A stretch of 64,000 nt of DNA, taken from contig CAXXSE010000007.1 in assembly GCA_963664935.2 (NCBI GenBank), forward strand, positions 310,001 through 374,000. Direction: 5' to 3'. The notes beneath the pieces are model-generated. The model was not told where the DNA came from, ran no database searches, and worked only from the letters and a program-made list of their open reading frames with translations. The translations under genes were made by a program, and so were the position numbers. This document shows, piece after piece, positions 27,942-36,039 of this stretch (the first letter of the stretch is position 1; each line of letters starts with the position of its first letter). This stretch comes from G963664935 sp963664935 (lineage in GTDB: Bacteria; Pseudomonadota; Gammaproteobacteria; Methylococcales; G963664935).

Positions 27942-28065
27942 TTCAGGTATACTATCGGGGTTTACGAGTGGTGAGGGAAGGCATCCGAAAATAGAAAACC
28001 AACCATCCCTTATTTTTGACCAACCTCCTATATGCTCTAAAGATTAACTTACAAAATAATCTCGA

Positions 28066-29334
28066 ATGTTTGGTCTGGTTAGAATTGCTTTTCTTTGGAT
28101 TACAATCGGTGTGCTCCTATTGATGGTCACAGTCTTGCTGGCCGTGGACGAAAACTCGCGTATTCCAGCAATCGAACCCCTGACCCATAAAGACATCGCC
28201 CGCGCCACAAAAATTCTTAAGGGTACGTTTTCTCGAAAGCATCGGACGGGTTCGGTCAACAAGGTGTCGTTGACGGCTAGAGATCTCACCGTCGCTTCAA
28301 ACTATCTTTTACAAACCTACGCTAGCGGAACGGCATCGGCTGAGCTTCAACACGACGAAATGAATTGGGTTGCCTCGATCAAGTTGCCGGGTAATCCCAT
28401 GGGGCGGTTTTTGAATGTCAGTTTTCTGTTAAACACGGCTGATCGAAATCCGATTATTAAAAAACTTTCCGTTGGCCGAATCGCAATTCCCGAAGAATTT
28501 GCGGGATTGATACTGGAGTCCATCATTAACGCCACTCCGTTGACGAATTTTCGTAGCCTGGTTGGAGAACATATTAAATCTATTAGTATCAATGATCGAA
28601 CCTTAAACATCACTTACCGCTGGGATCGTAATATGATGAAAAATATCAACACGTTGTTCGCCACGGGCATTAGCGAAGAATTGTTGCTTATTTATCATAA
28701 CCAATTGGTTGATGTCACCCATCGATCAAACATAAGAACGTCGCTTTCACTGAGCCAACTGATGGCCCCGATGTTTAATCTAGCGAGACAACGATCAAAT
28801 AACCACAATCCGATCAAAGAAAATGCCGCCCTAACGATCGTATTGAGCAGCTACGTCAACGGAAGAAATATTTCCCGCCTGTTCTCTGAAACACCACGCC
28901 TTGCTCGGCCTAAAAAGTACCGAATCAGACTCAATAAGAGAATCGATACCGCGCAACACTTCATGACGTCCGCGGCCATAGCGGTTTCAAGTAATAGCAC
29001 GGTAGCGAACGTAGTCGGATTGTATAAGGAAATATCCGACTCGAAAATTGGCAGCGGTTTCAGTTTCGCGGACTTGGCGGCCGACCGCGCGGGAATTCGG
29101 TTCGGAGAAGCGATAGTCCGGTCAATAGGAGATGCGCTAACCGTTCAAAATATCATGGAACACAATCTCAAAGATGGTACTTATATGCTAGACATATCCG
29201 ACTTACCGGAAGCCATGAACGAGGCTGCGTTCAAAAAACAATTTGGCGTGGTCGACAGCCCCGCGTACAAGCGAATGATGCTAAAAATCGAGGAAAGAAT
29301 TTCCGGGTTGGAGTTGTATCGACAACTCCGATAA
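28066..29334 (+). CDS. Conserved hypothetical membrane-anchored protein
   Basis: A 422-residue protein not recognised by function. Residues 5-27 (VRIAFLWITIGVLLLMVTVLLAV) form a signal anchor, with the rest probably periplasmic. The C-terminal third contains GSGFSFADLAADRAGIRFGE, which looks conserved and may be catalytic or binding, but I cannot match it to a family with confidence. An upstream run reading AATAATCTCG gives no strong ribosome-binding site. The gene is isolated between an insertion sequence and a MITE. Confidence 0.7.
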   Translation: MFGLVRIAFLWITIGVLLLMVTVLLAVDENSRIPAIEPLTHKDIARATKILKGTFSRKHRTGSVNKVSLTARDLTVASNYLLQTYASGTASAELQHDEMNWVASIKLPGNPMGRFLNVSFLLNTADRNPIIKKLSVGRIAIPEEFAGLILESIINATPLTNFRSLVGEHIKSISINDRTLNITYRWDRNMMKNINTLFATGISEELLLIYHNQLVDVTHRSNIRTSLSLSQLMAPMFNLARQRSNNHNPIKENAALTIVLSSYVNGRNISRLFSETPRLARPKKYRIRLNKRIDTAQHFMTSAAIAVSSNSTVANVVGLYKEISDSKIGSGFSFADLAADRAGIRFGEAIVRSIGDALTVQNIMEHNLKDGTYMLDISDLPEAMNEAAFKKQFGVVDSPAYKRMMLKIEERISGLELYRQLR

Positions 29335-29401
29335 TGAATTCATGAATGCGCCACCGCAGGTATTTAAGGGATTCAAATCCAAATCAAAAAGAAATCAAAG
29401 A

Positions 29402-29483
29402 TGCCGCTACCCTTTTTATTAATATTTAACTCTAAACGGATATTAACATACTTGCGTATATTACGCGTTAAAGGGTAGCGTCC
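29402..29483 (+). repeat. MITE-like element, family a, copy 2
   Basis: Interior (TATTAATATTTAACTCTAAA and ACTTGCGTAT) and right end AAAGGGTAGCGTCC match the element at 3853-3932. The left end is slightly degenerate (GCCGCTACCCTTT). Confidence 0.75.
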
Positions 29484-29544
29484 CTTTATTTCCCAGCCTC
29501 CGTCACTAGGTCATCGGAAGAGGTTACGCCCTTTCGATTCCCAC

Positions 29545-29707
29545 GGAACGTAGCGTACGGGCCGTACACGGCTCCTCACCCAAGACATACTCAATATTAA
29601 AACCTACGCAATCCTTTTCCTGTTCAAGTTTGGTGAAGGCTGGACTTTCACCAGCTAGCCGACGACCCTGCCAGTCACACTGTGGGATGACTGTTACGCT
29701 ACGTTCC
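29545..29707 (-). ncRNA. Structured remnant, possibly of a group II intron or related retroelement
   Basis: The segment is bounded by an 11-bp inverted repeat (GGAACGTAGCG at 29545 and CGCTACGTTCC at 29697). On the minus strand it contains GGCTAGCTGGTGAAAGTCCA and later GAGGAGCCGTGTACGG, phrases that occur in group II intron RNA (domain I and domain V). No reverse transcriptase remains. The surrounding 29335-29855 stretch holds no gene. Confidence 0.3.
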
Positions 29708-29855
29708 ATTGTCATCCCGCACCATCAAATAAAAAATATTTTGATGTTAGAATTGGTTCTAGAATTCTATGCTAGACCCATGTTATTTTGTGGGACGAAA
29801 CTCACTATAAATAGTGTTTATAATGGGGTAATATTTTTTTATTGAGCAGACAGGC

Positions 29856-30530
29856 ATGAATACTGACGAAATCCGTCAACTGATAAAGCGAGAGCTCCCA
29901 ATTCGGATTAAAGAGGATCAGGAGCTACAAGAGCTGATATTTGAGCTGTCGAAAAGTATGTTTCCCCCGAAGCAACAGACCGAAGATCGTTTCGATCAAA
30001 TTCTGGCTGAATTGCGAAGTGACCGCGAAGCCCAAAACCAAAAGTGGGAGAGATATGACCAAAAATGTGAGTAAAATCAAAAGGTACTGCACCATCTCCA
30101 CGAAGAAATTATGGCGATTATGAAAAAACAGGATCGGAGTATTGGCGCCTTGGGAGCTCAATGGGGTATTAAGTCAGAAGCGTCATTTCGTAATGCTCTG
30201 GCGGGTATTCTGGAAGAAAGTTTTGGTGTGCAAGTGCTGCGTGTCGATGAGTACGATGACGAAGGCCAGGTTTTCGGCCGCCCCGATCAGGTGGAGCTAG
30301 ATGTTATTATCAAAAACGGTCTGCTAATTCTGTGCGAACTCAAATCTTCCATCGACAAAGCCGGTATGTATATCTTTGAACGCAAAGTCCGCTTTTATGA
30401 AGAAAAACACAAACGTAAAGCGACCCGGACAATGGTGATTTCGCCCATGATTGACCTCCGAGCCATGAAAGTCGCCCAGGATATGGGGATTGAGCCCTAT
30501 AGCGACTCACTCAATGTGGATCTCGAATAA
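29856..30530 (+). pseudogene. DUF3782 / PD-(D/E)XK nuclease-like protein, one in-frame stop
   Basis: Two open parts in the same frame, separated only by TAA at 30072-30074, read as a typical DUF3782 protein. The N-terminal helix is MNTDEIRQLIKRELPIRI, a coiled coil (ILAELRSDREAQNQKWERYD) follows, and the C-terminal domain has GRPDQVELDVIIKNG and LCELKSS (D and E-x-K of a PD-(D/E)XK fold). The intact length would be about 224 residues. The family is common in Thiotrichales and cyanobacteria, with no known role. A second ATG (30111) could still start the nuclease half. Confidence 0.7.
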
Positions 30531-30558
30531 ACTCTCGATCGCTCGTAGAAAATGCATT

Positions 30559-31293
30559 TTAGAGTAGCTTGAATGTATAGCCCCCTATATCACTATCAGG
30601 CTTGACGATTTGCAGTTTAATTTCCAAACGTTTATTTATCGGCATGCGGGTATTGCTAAGATCATCCGGTAAATATTGGTCGGACCGGAATACACGTTTG
30701 GCCATTGTATCACCGGTAAAGGTAAGCAGGGTTAACTGAACGGTGGGTAAGGGCAACATTAGCTCGGCATTGTTCACGATATATGAGCGGAATTCAAGAA
30801 CCTGGTCCGATTTTGGATAGAGCGAGTGATCTACGACATCGATTAACGTCACATTTCTGTAAATATCCGGTGGACAATCCAGTGTATTACACATTTTAGA
30901 TAGCCAGGGCCCGGCTAAGCTATTTCCCGCCAGTTGGCCACTTTGGAAAAAAATAATTTGCGAACCTAATAACAAAAGCAGAAACAGCATGCTTGTGCTC
31001 CAAAAAAACCGCGCTTTCAAAGATCCCCGTGAAACCGGTTTTTCCCACGGGAGATCCGCGATTTCATCGGGTTGTTGTTCAACCGCCGAATACACATGAA
31101 TCACGTGACTTTCGTCTAATTCCGGTACGGCATTGTATTCATCGAAGCCTTCGTGGTTGGGTGAATCAGTAAGGGCATTCAAAGCATTGAAGATTGATCC
31201 GCAACAGACGCATTTTATTTGACCTTGTCCGATTCGTAGCTCACCGACATTCAATCGATAGCGAGTTTCGCATTCAGGGCATTGGGTAAACAT
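30559..31293 (-). CDS. Zinc-ribbon, DUF3426 membrane protein
   Basis: A 244-residue protein. The N-terminal MJ0042-type zinc ribbon is MFTQCPECETRYRL followed by CVCCGSIF. An acidic linker precedes one membrane helix (STSMLFLLLLLGSQIIFF) and a periplasmic DUF3426 domain. The start at 31293 puts the zinc ribbon at the N-terminus, as in the family; the open frame begins 23 codons earlier. It lies downstream of prmA, a conserved arrangement, and a REP-like palindrome separates them. Function is unknown. Confidence 0.85.
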   Translation of the reverse strand: MFTQCPECETRYRLNVGELRIGQGQIKCVCCGSIFNALNALTDSPNHEGFDEYNAVPELDESHVIHVYSAVEQQPDEIADLPWEKPVSRGSLKARFFWSTSMLFLLLLLGSQIIFFQSGQLAGNSLAGPWLSKMCNTLDCPPDIYRNVTLIDVVDHSLYPKSDQVLEFRSYIVNNAELMLPLPTVQLTLLTFTGDTMAKRVFRSDQYLPDDLSNTRMPINKRLEIKLQIVKPDSDIGGYTFKLL

Positions 31294-31370
31294 TGAGAAG
31301 TGGTCTTTACTGGTTGGTTTGGCGCATCCAAAGCGCCGCGGACGTGAGTGTTTAGGCCCCATCTCTTTAA

Positions 31371-31453
31371 ATTGATGGGTTTCGCTACCGCTCCACCCAT
31401 CCTACGCAATAACAACGAGTTGTAGGATGGGTGGAGGAACGAAACCCATCAAT
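31371..31453. repeat. REP-like long palindrome
   Basis: ATTGATGGGTTTCG...CTCCACCCATCCTAC and its reverse complement form an 83-nt stem-loop between prmA and the DUF3426 gene. Similar TGATGGGTTTCG/CCCATCCTAC palindromes are widespread RAYT-associated repeats in Gammaproteobacteria. Confidence 0.75.
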
Positions 31454-31467
31454 AATCTCTGGATATC

Positions 31468-32348
31468 TTATCGTCTTGTTGCATTTAGTCTAGCCCAATC
31501 TTCCTGAGTAGTATGGGCGGAAAATCGGCAGTATGGCGAGTAGGCGTCTTGTACTTGTGTTACTTGGTCGAGCAAAATACCTGAAAGTACCAGGTGACCA
31601 CCGGTGCGGATTCGGCTGACTAATTGATTCGCCAAATCGATCAAGGGATTAGCCAATATATTGGCAAGTACTATATCGGCTTGGGTCGGGGGAAGTGCTT
31701 TTGGATAGCATCGGATGACTTTGCTTCCAACGTGATTTTTAATTGCATTGTTTTTGGTTGTGGTCAGTGTGCTTGGGGGTCGGTATCGACGGCAAAGACT
31801 TGTTTTGCTCCAAGCAGAACCGCGGCGATAGCGAGAATTCCCGATCCGCAACCATAATCGATGACTACTTTGTTTTTGATCGTGGCCGCATCCAACCACT
31901 GTAGGCATAGTGCGGTTGTGGGGTGAGTGCCCGTGCCGAATGCTAATCCGGGATCCAACAAAATACAGACGGAGTCGTCTTTTGGCGGTGAATACTCGCT
32001 TGGATAGACCCATAGGCGGTTACCAAATTGCATGGGTTGGAAATGATCCATCCAGGTTCGTGTCCAGTCCCTATCTTCCAGTGATTCAATATGCCAATGA
32101 CTTAGTTTGTGCGCTTTTAATTCATGGTTGATGATAGATTGAATTAGAACGGTATCCTGTTCAGCCTCGAATAAACCTGTAGTTTTTGTTTGCCGCCACG
32201 TAGGTTGCGTACCGGGTTCCGGTTCGTACAGTGGTTGATTGGCGTTATCAGAGAAGGTTGTTGAAATGGCGCCCAGAGTCGACATCAATTTTGATACCGA
32301 TATCGCGGTTGAACCATCGGTGACAACTGATAAATGGACCCACGCCGT
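31468..32348 (-). CDS. prmA: Ribosomal protein L11 methyltransferase, one frameshift
   Basis: PrmA trimethylates ribosomal protein L11. The N-terminal part includes YEPEPGTQPTW and DRDWTRTWMDHFQPMQFG, and the SAM site is DPGLAFGTGTHPTTALCLQW with VIDYGCGSGILAIAA. After AVDTDPQA a duplicated AC (near 31767-31775) shifts the frame; it resumes as TTTKNNAIKNHVGSKV and DIVLANILANPLIDLA to the stop at 31468. The homologous N-terminus (AWVHLSVV) extends upstream of the first ATG (32285), so the true start is unclear and may be non-AUG. It follows accC by about 45 bp. Confidence 0.8.
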
Positions 32349-32390
32349 TATAATGTCGTGGAAGCTACGCGCTGGTTTCAGAATAATGCT

Positions 32391-33731
32391 TTAAAGGCCG
32401 AGTTTTTTCTCCAGATAGTGAATGTTTTGAGCGGTGTCTTTAAAAGCGCTGTCCTTCATAATTTCACGCTGTAGGGGAATGTTGGTTTTAATGCCTTCGA
32501 TAACCAGTTCGTCCAGTGCGTTGCGGATTCGGGCGAGCGCACTTTGCCGGTTGTCGGCATGGGCTATCAATTTACCAATCATGGAGTCGTAGTAGGGCGG
32601 AACCGTATAATTATTATAAATGTGGGTTTCAACCCGAATGCCGGGTCCACCAGGCATGTGAAACTGAGTGATTTTTCCAGGAGAAGGTATAAATGTCACC
32701 GGATCTTCCGCGTTCAACCGGCATTCAATGGCATGCCCCCGCACCACGATGTCATCTTGTTTGACGGAAAGCGGTTCGCCTGCCGCAATACGGAATTGCT
32801 CTTTTACGATATCGACGCCTGTCACCATTTCGGTAACCGGGTGTTCGACCTGAATCCGTGTGTTCATCTCTATGAAAAAAAATTCGCCATTTTCATATAA
32901 AAATTCGAAGGTCCCGGCACCCAGGTAACCGATTTCTTGGCAAGCTTTTGCACAGCGATTACCCATGTCCTGACGCATCTCTTCGGTGATTCCAGGCGCT
33001 GGGGCTTCTTCGACGACTTTTTGATGCCGGCGTTGCATAGAGCAATCGCGTTCTCCCAAATGGATGGCGTTGCCGTGAGAATCAGCCAATACTTGAAACT
33101 CGATATGACGTGGAGTCTCCAAGAACTTTTCCATGAAAATAGTATCATTTCCAAATGCGGTGCCAGCCTCGGCTCGGGTCAGTGAGATAGCATTCAATAA
33201 AGCCGCTTCCGAATTGACGACCCGCATTCCTCGACCTCCGCCCCCTCCGGCGGCTTTAATAATGACCGGATAGCCAATGTCTTTAGCCATCCGAATGGCC
33301 TCCGCTTTATTTTCGGTAATGGGTTCATCACCCCCAGGAACGCAGGGGACGCCTGCGCTGATCATGGCTTTTTTGGCTTCAATCTTGTCGCCCATCATAC
33401 GGATCGTTTCCGGACGAGGACCTACGAAAATAAATCCACTTTGATTGACTTTTTCAGCAAAATCCGCATTTTCGGAAAGGAATCCGTAACCCGGATGAAT
33501 GGCGACGGAATCCGTGACTTCCGCGGCACTGATAATCGCGGGAATATTCAGATAGCTGTCTTGCGATTGCGCGGGTCCGATGCAGACCGATTCGTCAGCG
33601 AGTCTGACATGTTTTAAATCGCGGTCCGCTTCCGAGTGCACAGCAACCGCCTTCATACCGAGTTCACGGCAAGCACGAAGGATACGTAAGGCGATTTCGC
33701 CTCTGTTGGCAATGACTATTTTACCGAGCAT
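32391..33731 (-). CDS. accC: Acetyl-CoA carboxylase, biotin carboxylase subunit
   Basis: A 446-residue ATP-grasp enzyme that carboxylates biotin on AccB, the first committed step of fatty-acid synthesis. Seen are KIVIANRGEIALRILRAC, the glycine-rich ATP loop AAGGGGGRGMRVV, HLGERDCSMQRRHQKVVEEA and EMNTRIQVEHPVTE. Length is normal. It follows accB by about 50 bp in the aroQ-accB-accC-prmA order. Confidence 0.96.
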   Translation of the reverse strand: MLGKIVIANRGEIALRILRACRELGMKAVAVHSEADRDLKHVRLADESVCIGPAQSQDSYLNIPAIISAAEVTDSVAIHPGYGFLSENADFAEKVNQSGFIFVGPRPETIRMMGDKIEAKKAMISAGVPCVPGGDEPITENKAEAIRMAKDIGYPVIIKAAGGGGGRGMRVVNSEAALLNAISLTRAEAGTAFGNDTIFMEKFLETPRHIEFQVLADSHGNAIHLGERDCSMQRRHQKVVEEAPAPGITEEMRQDMGNRCAKACQEIGYLGAGTFEFLYENGEFFFIEMNTRIQVEHPVTEMVTGVDIVKEQFRIAAGEPLSVKQDDIVVRGHAIECRLNAEDPVTFIPSPGKITQFHMPGGPGIRVETHIYNNYTVPPYYDSMIGKLIAHADNRQSALARIRNALDELVIEGIKTNIPLQREIMKDSAFKDTAQNIHYLEKKLGL

Positions 33732-33784
33732 GGGTTTTCCGAATGATAAAGCTGATCAATGCGGCTAGGAAGGATCCAGCCAAT

Positions 33785-34246
33785 TTAATCGATGACAAAT
33801 AACGATTGGTTATATTCGACCGGTTGGGCATTATCCACCAGGATTTGTGTAATAACGCCCGCTTTATCAGCCTCGATTTGGTTAAGGATTTTCATGGCCT
33901 CAATAACACAAAGCGTATCGCCGACAGCAACCGTTTGGCCCACTTCGACAAAGGGTTTCGCGCTCGGAGACGATGATCTATAAAAGGTGCCCACCATCGG
34001 AGACTTGACTGCGTGACCGGTAGTTTGCTCGGCAGGCGCCGGAGTATCGGTTTGAGGCGTTGAAGTCGAGGCGGCGGATGCGGGCGCCGCTACCGGTGGT
34101 GAAACTATTGTTTGCGGAGCGGCGAATTGAATGTTGCTGGGATACCGATTAATTCTGATCGATTCTTCCCCTTCGCTGATTTCCAACTCCGCAATATCCG
34201 ATTGCTCAATGAGCTCTATTAGTTTTTTTATTTTTCTAATATCCAT
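33785..34246 (-). CDS. accB: Acetyl-CoA carboxylase, biotin carboxyl carrier protein
   Basis: A 153-residue carrier. The N-terminal helix MDIRKIKKLIELIEQSDIAE leads to a proline/alanine-rich linker (about residues 45-75) and the biotinyl domain. The biotinylated lysine lies in CVIEAMKILNQIEAD; the usual EAMKM reads EAMKI here, a tolerated change. It is 2 bp from aroQ and precedes accC. Confidence 0.95.
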   Translation of the reverse strand: MDIRKIKKLIELIEQSDIAELEISEGEESIRINRYPSNIQFAAPQTIVSPPVAAPASAASTSTPQTDTPAPAEQTTGHAVKSPMVGTFYRSSSPSAKPFVEVGQTVAVGDTLCVIEAMKILNQIEADKAGVITQILVDNAQPVEYNQSLFVID

Positions 34247-34248
34247 GG

Positions 34249-34695
34249 TTATCTGCTTTCTTTTGATAATTCATTAACCGCCCGTAGCGCCAGTTCGTAA
34301 CCTAATGCGCCGAGCCCCGTGATGACACCACAGGCGATGTCGGAAAAATAGGAGTGTTTTCTGAATGATTCGCGGGCGTGAACATTGGACAAATGAACTT
34401 CGATAAACGGTATAGCCGTTGCCAGCAACGCATCGCGTATGGCAATGCTGGTATGAGTATAGGCCGCCGGATTAATAATGATGAAGTCAACGGACCGGTC
34501 GTAGGCTTGGTGTATCTGTTCCACAATCTCATGTTCCGCGTTGCTTTGATAAAAATTCAGCCGATGGTCGAGGCTATCCGCCAGCGATTCCATACGATTC
34601 TGTATTTTCTTTAGGGTTTGATTCCCATACAAGCCGGGTTCTCGAACACCGAGCAAATTGAGATTTGGACCATTCAGAACAGTGACTATCGCCAT
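34249..34695 (-). CDS. aroQ: 3-dehydroquinate dehydratase, type II
   Basis: A 148-residue dodecameric enzyme of the shikimate pathway, dehydrating 3-dehydroquinate. Family motifs are VLNGPNLNLLGVREPGLYG, with the active-site tyrosine, NPAAYTHTSIAIRDAL and EVHLSNVHARESFR. It is the first gene of the aroQ-accB-accC-prmA unit. The upstream ~800 bp contain the CRISPR remnant and no gene. Confidence 0.95.
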   Translation of the reverse strand: MAIVTVLNGPNLNLLGVREPGLYGNQTLKKIQNRMESLADSLDHRLNFYQSNAEHEIVEQIHQAYDRSVDFIIINPAAYTHTSIAIRDALLATAIPFIEVHLSNVHARESFRKHSYFSDIACGVITGLGALGYELALRAVNELSKESR

Positions 34696-35083
34696 CCGCG
34701 TAAGGGCAGCCTTCCAGAATATTTGTTGAGTAGATAGTTTAACCGTGTTTGCGGGTATTTTGCAAAAATAGATAATTGGACCAGATTCCGGTTATTTCGA
34801 GCAACTTCGCGGCAAATTACAAGCAATTTGGGTATTTGTTTACTGTTTAGCGTTGTATTTTCGGCCCGTCGCTCACAACGGCGACGAATTTCTGATACAT
34901 CCAATAAAGCACAAGTAATTCAATAAATTGCAAAATTACATTAAAATATACGGGCTGCACATTGATTTTTATAGCGAAATCGCCTATTTTGGTGGTCTCC
35001 AATCGAGCGGGAGAAGCAGAAGGAAGGCCTGGGCCGAAAACGACCGGATTCCCGGTTATGGATCAACAGCTTACAAAGGTGCT
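34696..35083. other. Intergenic; aroQ upstream region and possible CRISPR leader
   Basis: No gene is seen. The AT-rich stretch around 34910-34970 could carry the aroQ promoter. Because the degenerate repeat is at the right end of the adjacent array, the leader of that array would be expected here. Confidence 0.4.
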
Positions 35084-35263
35084 GTTGGAGATGTGACCGG
35101 TTTGTGAACGGGGTTAAAACTCCAAAGTGCCTTTTTCTCATCAAACGAGACCAACGTTGGAGATGTGACCGGTTTGTGAACGGGGTTAAAACTTAACTTC
35201 TCCATTTACCACAAAACCTTTTTTACCGTTGGAATACTGATCGGGATGTGAACGGGGTTAAAC
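35084..35263. CRISPR. Orphan CRISPR mini-array: three repeats, two spacers
   Basis: Two identical 37-bp repeats (35084-35120 and 35156-35192) begin GTTGGAGATGTG and end GAACGGGGTTAAAAC. A degenerate 36-bp third repeat (35228-35263) keeps GTTGGA and GTGAACGGGGTTAAAC. Both spacers (35121-35155 and 35193-35227) are exactly 35 bp and unrelated to each other. Constant spacer length and a decayed terminal repeat are hallmarks of CRISPR. No cas gene lies in the window. The repeat could be type I, II or III; its sequence alone does not settle this. Confidence 0.75.
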
Positions 35264-35514
35264 GATAAAATCCTTTTTTATCGACATCGGAATGATGTGT
35301 GGAATATAAAGCCAATTCCAAACGTTAATGGAAAAACAGGATTTCATGTCCACATTAACGCTAGATCTTGTCAACACGGAAGACGGAACGATGGACGAAC
35401 AAGACGGGTATTCAATTTTGCAAGATGCCTTACTCATCAAAGTCACACTCATACGTTCCTCATGTCTCCAGCTTTCATTAGCCATAAACTGTTAACCGCA
35501 AACCATTACCAAAA

Positions 35515-36039
35515 TCAATACTGATCAGCTTTCCTTTTGGCGCGATACGCACCTTCCTCATTACCCAGTCTTCGACGGGCGATACTGATCAAGGTCCAAT
35601 TTTTTCTTTTTAATTCCAAATCGCCACCCGCCAGGATATTTGACTTTTTAGCCAGATTCTCAGCGGGACCCGGTTGATCTTGTTGTAAACGAAACGAAGC
35701 TAATTGATGCCACAGCCCGGCATTTCTGGATTGAATTCTCAAAGCCCTTTCAATCGTTGTAACAGCTGCATCCAGGTCACCCTGCCTGCCCAGATAGGAT
35801 GCATCTTTCATCAAATGGCGCACAGCCGCTGACATCACCATAGGTTTTGGGTGGGCAACATAGCTTTTCGACGAAGGTGGTTGCCCGAGAGCCTCCTTTG
35901 GCGAATGGATTAGGATTTCCTGACGAGCTTGTGGAGAACCTTCACCGGATGGCTTTTGAATTCGATCCGTCGGTTTTAAAGCGCACGAACAAAGCCCCAA
36001 ACCTACTACAATCATCAAAACCGTACGCGATTTATTCAT
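35515..36039 (-). CDS. Tetratricopeptide-repeat lipoprotein
   Basis: A 174-residue exported protein. The start at 36039 gives a signal peptide (MNKSRTVLMIVVGLGL) ending in a lipobox-like LCSC. The C-terminal half holds TPR-like helices (GDLDAAVTTIERALRIQSRN, LWHQLASFRLQQDQPGPAEN). It overlaps the stop codon of mrcB by 8 bp, so the two are translationally coupled. A role in assisting PBP1B, as with other periplasmic TPR lipoproteins, is only inferred from this. Confidence 0.75.
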   Translation of the reverse strand: MNKSRTVLMIVVGLGLCSCALKPTDRIQKPSGEGSPQARQEILIHSPKEALGQPPSSKSYVAHPKPMVMSAAVRHLMKDASYLGRQGDLDAAVTTIERALRIQSRNAGLWHQLASFRLQQDQPGPAENLAKKSNILAGGDLELKRKNWTLISIARRRLGNEEGAYRAKRKADQY

